A stretch of 64,000 nucleotides of DNA from Paenibacillus sp. FSL H8-0537 (GTDB lineage Bacteria; Bacillota; Bacilli; Paenibacillales; Paenibacillaceae), in the NCBI RefSeq assembly GCF_038051995.1, contig NZ_CP150290.1, forward strand, positions 6,223,501 to 6,287,500, written 5' to 3'. This document shows positions 56,289 through 64,000 of the stretch, one piece after another (the stretch's first letter is position 1; every line of letters starts with the position of its first letter). Position numbers and translations under genes: made by a program. A model generated the notes under the pieces. The model saw only the letters and a program-made list of their open reading frames with translations. It was not told where the DNA came from and ran no database searches.

Positions 56289-57026
56289 TTATTTTTGCAA
56301 GAAGCCTTTGCTGCGGAGAAAATCGCCCATATGCAGACGGGGATGATTGATTTTGGCCGCCATTGATTCGGACCAGCTCGTATTCAGCTTGCCTTCTGAG
56401 CGCTCCAGCATATACTGCCTAATCGTCTCGTCATACTGCCGGATGCCGCTTTCCACCGCATCCTGATCATAGCTATTTTCATGCAAAATCGCCTGCTGTG
56501 GCAGTCTTGGACGCGTCAGCGGCGCTTGATCCGGCTCTCCCATGCACATCCCGAATACGGGGTACACATGCGCTGGCAGTCCTAAAAGCGCTGAAACCTC
56601 CTGGGGATTGTTGCGGATGCCGCCAATATAAACAATTCCATAGCCAAGCGATTCCGCTGCGATCGCTGCATTTTGAGCAGCCAGCGCGGTATCAACCGTT
56701 GCTACGATAAAATTTTCAACCGTGCTCGTAAGCTCGCCCTCATAATGCTGCTTGGCTGCCTGCTCATAACGGTACAGATCGGCGCACCAGACGAGAAATA
56801 CGGGACATTCCTCAATATAGGCCTGATTGCCGGAAAGCTCAGCCAGCTTTTTTCGCTTATCTGGGTCACTCACGTTGATTACCGTGAAGCACTGCATACT
56901 GCTTGAGGTTGAAGCCTGCTGCCCCGCCTCAATTATTTTTGCCAGGGTCGGCTGTGGAATGGGGTTCGATTTAAATTTCCGAATGGAGCGGTGATTAAGC
57001 AGCACGTCTATCGTTTCAGGCCACAT
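56289..57026 (-). CDS. FMN nitroreductase-family oxidoreductase (NfrA-like)
   Basis: A 245-residue FMN enzyme. The N-terminal LLNHRSIRKFKSNPIPQPTL and EAGQQASTSSSMQ bind FMN. ESLGYGIVYIGGIRNNP and FGMCMGEP continue the NfsA/FRP pattern. Nearby siderophore genes suggest a possible flavin or ferric-siderophore reductase role, but the family is broad. It lies between the iron genes on the same strand. Its stop lies in a hairpin (56280-56309) without a good T-tract. Confidence 0.85.
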   Translation of the reverse strand: MWPETIDVLLNHRSIRKFKSNPIPQPTLAKIIEAGQQASTSSSMQCFTVINVSDPDKRKKLAELSGNQAYIEECPVFLVWCADLYRYEQAAKQHYEGELTSTVENFIVATVDTALAAQNAAIAAESLGYGIVYIGGIRNNPQEVSALLGLPAHVYPVFGMCMGEPDQAPLTRPRLPQQAILHENSYDQDAVESGIRQYDETIRQYMLERSEGKLNTSWSESMAAKINHPRLHMGDFLRSKGFLQK

Positions 57027-57060
57027 TGCGATCAGCTCTTTTCTTATATAGTTTCACTTA

Positions 57061-58677
57061 TTAACTTACATCTTCCTTATGCAAAAAAGCGACCGCCTCA
57101 TCAAGCTGCCCATCAATCGCAAGCGGCGAATACACCCACCATTTGTTGAAAGGAACAATATGCATCCTGCCACCGCGTACTGCCGCGAGATTCCGCCATC
57201 GTTCGGACATTTTCAACTGGTTAAACGTTTCTGGAGCCCCTTGATCCTTCGGATTAATCATGATTATGAGCCGATCAGCGTCGTATTTTGACAGATCATC
57301 ATACGGCTTAGGCTCGGAAAAAATAAACGGCGCTCCCGCCTCCATATGCTGCTTCACAAGTGGATGGGGATTGAGGCCAAGTGTCCGAAAAAAAACATGT
57401 CCCATATTGCGGCTCCCCACTACTCTGAACGTATCACGCTCCATGACCAGCACAGCGCATGTCTCCATGCCGCCTATCTGACGCTCGATGCGTACCCTTG
57501 CTTGTTCCGCTTTAGCCAAATGCCGCTCCATCCATTCTCGTTCCTGTCTCCGCTTGCCTACAACTGCTGAAATTTGTCGCAGCTGCCCATAAACGTCCTG
57601 GGTATGCCAATCAATAGGAACCACCTCGGCCAACTGGCTAAGCTGCTCCTGCTCCTCAGAGCGCATATGCTCATAACCTAATATCAAGTCAGGCTTCATC
57701 GCGCGAACAGCCTCCATGTCACAGGGTTCCCATTTGAAAGGTGTCATGGCTCTTACATGATCACGCACATAATAATTTTCGAACAGATGGTAATCAGGTG
57801 CACCTACAGGCACATGACCAAGTGCCAGCAAATGCGACGTATAAAGAAGGCCAATAACCCTTGGTTCTCTCGTTTGCACATATACCCGAGGAGATACCCC
57901 CACATGCTGCTTAAACTTTCTGCTAAAATAAAATTCATCCTTAAAGCCAACATGACTGGCTACTGTGACCATATCATTCGAAGGCACCAGCAGCAGCTTC
58001 TTGGCCCGCTCCATACGCAGCTTGCCCAAATAATCCATCGGGCTTGCTCCCGTCAACTGCTTGAACATATGCGTATACTGACGTATGCCGACACCCGCTA
58101 AATCCGCGAGCTCCTGCAGGGTCATTTTACCTTTATAGTTTTCCTTCATATATAAAATCGTTTGCTCTACGACATGCTCCCCATCCTTAGAGTGGTTAGA
58201 GGCTGAAGCAGCCGCGGCAACTAAATAAATGCCCTCCTGCAGCAAAATATTGCGCTTAAATCGTACCATCCCGCTTACAGCCGTTCGTAAATCAAACAGA
58301 GAATCCAAAACGTCCATTAATGGTGCAAATGGCTTAATGAAGTGGGGGCGACCAGCGGCGAAGGAAAGCAGCTCTCTCCCATCCTCTTCATCGCCGGCAG
58401 AAGCTGCTTCAAATTCAAGCGAATAATACTGAAGCCGTCCATCCACTGCTCTAACGACCTCTATTGTTGTCTCGGGCTCGAACAGAACACATGTGCCTGG
58501 CTGAAGCTGTATAGGCTGCCCATGAAGCATCACCGTTGCCGTTCCTTGCATTATGGTCCATAACGTATGTAACTTAGCGTTCTGAGACAACGCTGGCATT
58601 CCTCCAGTAAATGAACCTTTGCTAATCTGAACCCAGCGGAGCTGCAAATCATCTATGTGTTCACCCTTATCCGCCAT
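57061..58677 (-). CDS. AraC regulator fused to a siderophore-binding domain (Btr/YbbB-like)
   Basis: About 538 residues. It has an N-terminal AraC-type cupin, a central double helix-turn-helix (TLQELADLAGVGIRQYTHMF; ASHVGFKDEFYFSRKFKQ, then GVSPRVYV), and a C-terminal periplasmic-binding-protein-like domain (MKPDLILGYEHM, AVLVMERDTFRVVGSRNMGH, ADRLIIMINP). The same fusion in B. subtilis Btr senses bacillibactin and activates its uptake genes. The frame opens at 58998, but ATG 58677 follows GGGAGGGG and avoids overlap with the lipoprotein gene. A Fur-type box lies at 58701-58715. Confidence 0.93.
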   Translation of the reverse strand: MADKGEHIDDLQLRWVQISKGSFTGGMPALSQNAKLHTLWTIMQGTATVMLHGQPIQLQPGTCVLFEPETTIEVVRAVDGRLQYYSLEFEAASAGDEEDGRELLSFAAGRPHFIKPFAPLMDVLDSLFDLRTAVSGMVRFKRNILLQEGIYLVAAAASASNHSKDGEHVVEQTILYMKENYKGKMTLQELADLAGVGIRQYTHMFKQLTGASPMDYLGKLRMERAKKLLLVPSNDMVTVASHVGFKDEFYFSRKFKQHVGVSPRVYVQTREPRVIGLLYTSHLLALGHVPVGAPDYHLFENYYVRDHVRAMTPFKWEPCDMEAVRAMKPDLILGYEHMRSEEQEQLSQLAEVVPIDWHTQDVYGQLRQISAVVGKRRQEREWMERHLAKAEQARVRIERQIGGMETCAVLVMERDTFRVVGSRNMGHVFFRTLGLNPHPLVKQHMEAGAPFIFSEPKPYDDLSKYDADRLIIMINPKDQGAPETFNQLKMSERWRNLAAVRGGRMHIVPFNKWWVYSPLAIDGQLDEAVAFLHKEDVS

Positions 58678-58700
58678 TTGCCCTTGTTCCCCTCCCATTA

Positions 58701-58715
58701 TGATAACCATTCTCA
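58701..58715. promoter_or_regulatory. Fur-type box upstream of the AraC/siderophore regulator
   Basis: TGATAACCATTCTCA, 24 bases ahead of the chosen start. The same shape occurs at 56197 and 59939. Confidence 0.75.
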
Positions 58716-58773
58716 GATATACTATCATTTTATTGTAGCGGAAAAATGCCCAAGCGTAAACGGCTGAAGCCGT

Positions 58774-58842
58774 CCTTTGGCGGCAAAGCTTCCGTTTCGC
58801 GTAGAAATATAGAGAAAGGATGGAAACACCATATCCTTTCCT
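58774..58842. repeat. Dispersed palindromic repeat, copy 2
   Basis: CCTTTGGCGGCAAAGC with GTTTCGCGTAGAAATATAG, then AGAAAGGATG and the mirrored ATATCCTTTCC. It is related to 46512-46592. Confidence 0.75.
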
Positions 58843-58851
58843 ATATATAAA

Positions 58852-58882
58852 AAAGCTTTCCTGTCGAATCAGGAAAGCTTCC
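58852..58882 (-). terminator. Terminator of the siderophore lipoprotein gene
   Basis: AAGCTTTCCTG / CAGGAAAGCTT stem with TTTTTTATA on the minus strand, 16 bases past the stop. Confidence 0.92.
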
Positions 58883-58897
58883 TTGCCAGCACTTTGT

Positions 58898-59911
58898 TTA
58901 TTTTTTGAATAGCTGCATCGTTTCATCCAGTAGAGCATCTGTTGAGAACAAAGTATAGGACCACCATTTTTCATGCGGCACGATATAAACTTTGCCATTT
59001 TTCACTGCGGAAAGACTTTTCCAAATGGCCGATTGCTGCATTTCTTCAAAAAATTGCTCGGAACCCGGCTGTGTAATGTCTACTTTGACGATCAATCGGT
59101 CGGCATCATACTCCGGCAATTTTTCAAGGGATAGCGAATCGGTATAAACAAAATAATCTTCGCTTTCATCTATTTGCTTCTGAATCGACGGCAGCGGTTT
59201 AAGCCCCAGCAAATCATAGAGGACATGTCCCATGTTGCGATTACCAGCTACCTGGAAGGAGTTTTTAAAAATCTGGATAGCAGCAACCGTCTCATCCGGC
59301 TCAACATACTGCTTGATTTCCTCCTTGTATTTCGCCGCTTTCTCTTCATGCTGCTTAATCCATTGCTCGGCCACTGCTTCTTTCCCTACAACGCCGGCTA
59401 TGAATTTTAGCTGCTCATACAAATTTACTTCCCATGGATAAATGACTGTAGGTGCAATTTTGCTCAGCTGATCAACTACATCTGCTTCGACAAAGGAAGA
59501 AGCGATAATAAGATCTGGCTTTAATTCCAAAACAGACTCATAATTAATTGGATAATCTCCAGCAATAGTGATTTGATCTTTATAACTATTTAAATAGTAA
59601 TCCGGTGTAATTTCATAATTCAAGCCGCCTATCGGCGTAATGCCTAGTGCCAGCAATGGTGTAGTAGCACTCACTGAAAAAATGCGCTGCGGATTAGCCG
59701 GAATTTCTTTCTCTCCATATGAATCAGTGACAACGCGTGTATTAGAAGTGCCCGCCTGCTCTTGCTCAGTCGTTGCAGTCGTCTGCTGTACTGGAGATGC
59801 TGTTGTTTTCGTACCTGAATTTGCTGCTGTTCCACAGCCTGCAAGAACGATCAGACACCCTATAAGCAGCGTAGCTAACCTAATCGTGTATTTCCTTGTT
59901 CCATTTACCAC
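58898..59911 (-). CDS. Iron-siderophore-binding lipoprotein (FecB-like)
   Basis: About 337 residues. A hydrophobic signal ends in the lipobox LAGC. A low-complexity Thr/Gln linker is followed by a periplasmic-binding fold (RIFSVSATTPLLALGITPIG, LKPDLIIASS, SFQVAGNRNMGHVLYDLLGL). It binds a ferric siderophore outside the cell and hands it to a permease, which is not encoded here. An ATG at 59938 touches the Fur box and lacks a ribosome site. The GTG at 59911 follows AAAGGGTGGG and is preferred. The protein resembles the C-terminal half of the neighbouring regulator, so one probably derived from the other. Confidence 0.92.
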   Translation of the reverse strand: MVNGTRKYTIRLATLLIGCLIVLAGCGTAANSGTKTTASPVQQTTATTEQEQAGTSNTRVVTDSYGEKEIPANPQRIFSVSATTPLLALGITPIGGLNYEITPDYYLNSYKDQITIAGDYPINYESVLELKPDLIIASSFVEADVVDQLSKIAPTVIYPWEVNLYEQLKFIAGVVGKEAVAEQWIKQHEEKAAKYKEEIKQYVEPDETVAAIQIFKNSFQVAGNRNMGHVLYDLLGLKPLPSIQKQIDESEDYFVYTDSLSLEKLPEYDADRLIVKVDITQPGSEQFFEEMQQSAIWKSLSAVKNGKVYIVPHEKWWSYTLFSTDALLDETMQLFKK

Positions 59912-59938
59912 CGAACCCACCCTTTTCTGCTTCTTCAT

Positions 59939-59953
59939 TGATAGTAATTCTCA
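59939..59953. promoter_or_regulatory. Fur-type box upstream of the siderophore lipoprotein
   Basis: TGATAGTAATTCTCA, a 7-1-7 arrangement like those of the other iron genes in the cluster. Confidence 0.75.
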
Positions 59954-60055
59954 CTGCTATGCCATTATACACAATCAAACTAACTTGCAACATGGAAAAT
60001 CAGGCGTATTTTACTGGATTAATTGGCGGATGGGTCTTGATAAAATGAACATCAA

Positions 60056-60091
60056 AAAACTCCTCTTATCATTTTCAGATAAAAGGAGTTG
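60056..60091 (-). terminator. Terminator of the rRNA-tRNA operon
   Basis: AACTCC-TTATC / GATAA-GGAGTT stem with TTTTTT on the minus strand, 13 bases past tRNA-Leu. It shows that the operon ends here, before the iron genes. Confidence 0.88.
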
Positions 60092-60103
60092 AGTTTAATT
60101 AAA

Positions 60104-60188
60104 TGGTGCGCGTGGAGGGACTTGAACCCCCACGTCGTGAAACGCCAGATCCTAAGTCTGGTGCGTCTGCCAATTCCGCCACACGCGC
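60104..60188 (-). tRNA. tRNA-Leu (TAG)
   Basis: A class II tRNA with a variable arm. Acceptor GCGCGTG, anticodon loop CTTAGGA, CCA encoded. Confidence 0.95.
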
Positions 60189-60211
60189 ATGGGTAAAGCT
60201 ATAAGGAAAAA

Positions 60212-60287
60212 TGGTGAGTCATGTAGGATTCGAACCTACGACACCCTGATTAAAAGTCAGGTGCTCTACCAGCTGAGCTAATGACTC
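60212..60287 (-). tRNA. tRNA-Lys (TTT)
   Basis: Acceptor GAGTCAT, anticodon loop CTTTTAA, CCA encoded. Confidence 0.95.
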
Positions 60288-60292
60288 ATGAA

Positions 60293-60367
60293 TGGCTGGG
60301 GATTCAGGGATCGAACCTGAGAATGACGGAGTCAAAGTCCGTTGCCTTACCGCTTGGCTAATCCCCA
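60293..60367 (-). tRNA. tRNA-Gln (TTG)
   Basis: Acceptor TGGGGAT, anticodon loop CTTTGAC, CCA encoded. Confidence 0.95.
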
Positions 60368-60372
60368 ATAGA

Positions 60373-60447
60373 TGGTGACCCGTAGGGGATTCGAACCCCT
60401 GTTACCTCCGTGAAAGGGAGGTGTCTTAACCCCTTGACCAACGGGCC
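60373..60447 (-). tRNA. tRNA-Glu (TTC)
   Basis: Acceptor GGCCCGT, anticodon loop CTTTCAC, CCA encoded. Confidence 0.95.
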
Positions 60448-60460
60448 TCACGTATAAAGC

Positions 60461-60536
60461 TGGAGCTCTCAACCGGGATCGAACCGGTGACCTCATCCTT
60501 ACCATGGATGCACTCTACCTACTGAGCTATGAGAGC
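60461..60536 (-). tRNA. tRNA-Thr (GGT)
   Basis: Acceptor GCTCTCA, anticodon loop ATGGTAA, CCA encoded. Confidence 0.95.
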
Positions 60537-60539
60537 ATA

Positions 60540-60615
60540 TGGCTCCCCGAACAGGACTCGAACCTGTGACAACTCGATTAACAGTCGAGTGCTCTACCAA
60601 CTGAGCTATCAGGGA
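60540..60615 (-). tRNA. tRNA-Asn (GTT)
   Basis: Anticodon loop CTGTTAA, CCA encoded. It is the first tRNA after the 23S gene. Confidence 0.93.
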
Positions 60616-60735
60616 ATATTTCAGCTGTTCGTTGAATGACCTAATAAAAAAGGTTCAACGGTAAAGACGCTACGATTGAGTTGCGCCTTGAAAACTGGAT
60701 GCGAAAGACAAAGTCTGAAACTTTAGCGTGTTGTT
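60616..60735. other. 23S-tRNA spacer, no 5S gene seen
   Basis: The spacer of about 120 bases holds the rRNA processing-type leader GCCTTGAAAACTGGATGCG but lacks the conserved 5S core (CCGAAC, TAAGC). Confidence 0.6.
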
Positions 60736-63670
<2,935 letters not shown>

Positions 63671-63966
63671 AAATGCTCCAGTATGCTCGATGTGCTGGCC
63701 GTTGTCCGTTTCACCTTGATCCTACAGTTGCCTGCCGATCAAAAGTTTACACTTCCAAAAGTCCATCCCATTCGACCATACTTTCGCTTGCAGTTAGAAC
63801 AAAGGGCAAGAGCAAACCGAAGTTCGTTCCTTACTTTGCCTTCCTGCGATATTTCTCGCTAAAGGATGTTTCGTTCTTTGCTTTCGCTATCCAGTTTTCA
63901 AGGTGCAAGTTTTGTTGAACCTCTTCTGCCTATAAACATCAGAAAAGACACAACGATTTTCTTTTT
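63671..63966. other. 16S-23S spacer segment
   Basis: AT-rich spacer with the CTTGAAAACTGGATAGCG-type leader near 63880-63905. No gene is seen apart from the tRNA at the edge. Confidence 0.7.
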
Positions 63967-64000
63967 TGGTGGAGCCAAGCGGGATCGAACCGCTGACCTC
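63967..64000 (-). tRNA. tRNA-Ala, 3' part, cut by the window edge
   Basis: The 3' half reads GAGGTCAGCGGTTCGATCCC, GCTTGGCTCCA and CA. The TPsiC arm and acceptor match tRNA-Ala of 16S-23S spacers. The anticodon is outside the window. Confidence 0.75.

Overview
The window looks like a Paenibacillus-type Firmicute chromosome. The right half has the Bacillales gene order sigW-rsiW-cdaA-cdaR-glmM-glmS, a glmS ribozyme, an SLH-anchored surface protein and an rRNA/tRNA operon. No species can be named from the sequence alone.

Layout. (1) 1-8.6 kb: the end of an element that starts outside the window, a decayed UvrD-like helicase, an S-layer-type protein with eight 82-residue repeats, a MalT-like LuxR regulator, an IS4-like remnant and a 296-bp mini-element. 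(2) 8.6-11.7 kb: remains of an older Tn7-like element (XRE gene, terminator, right end). Its XRE gene is split by a 2.4-kb mini-element carrying an AraC regulator and an alpha/beta hydrolase. (3) 11,670-39,966: a 28.3-kb Tn7-like transposon with TGT/ACA termini, three left and four right end repeats, and a 5-bp AAAAG duplication. It sits about 24 bp downstream of the glmS stop codon, which is the classical attTn7 position. It carries a Septu-like ATPase/HNH pair, a 2100-residue Cap4-nuclease/STAND protein (Avs-like), an AlbA_2/Schlafen-type protein and a complete tnsA-tnsB-tnsC plus two TniQ/TnsD genes. Nested in it is a second-family element region (33.4-39.5 kb) broken up by IS150-like and IS630-like insertions and carrying a DUF4145-like hypothetical gene and a GC-rich frameshifted murD. 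(4) 39.99-48 kb: glmS with its ribozyme, glmM, cdaR, cdaA, rsiW and sigW, the cell-wall precursor, c-di-AMP and envelope-stress block. (5) 48-54.6 kb: an HtrA-like protease without PDZ, PEP carboxylase, a small membrane protein and a methyltransferase. (6) 54.7-64 kb: tRNAs Gly-Pro-Arg-Gly, a Fur-boxed iron-siderophore module, six more tRNAs and the 23S rRNA, all on the minus strand.

How the parts relate. The Tn7-like machinery (TnsA+TnsB transposase, TnsC ATPase, TniQ target selectors) explains why defence genes have accumulated beside glmS. The tandem right ends and two XRE copies show repeated use of this attachment site. The most unusual signal is a second set of Tn7-style ends (consensus GAAAATAAAGTnnTAGACT) that bound short elements with 5-bp target duplications but no transposase genes inside. 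These appear to shuttle one- or two-gene cargo into the Tn7-like island.
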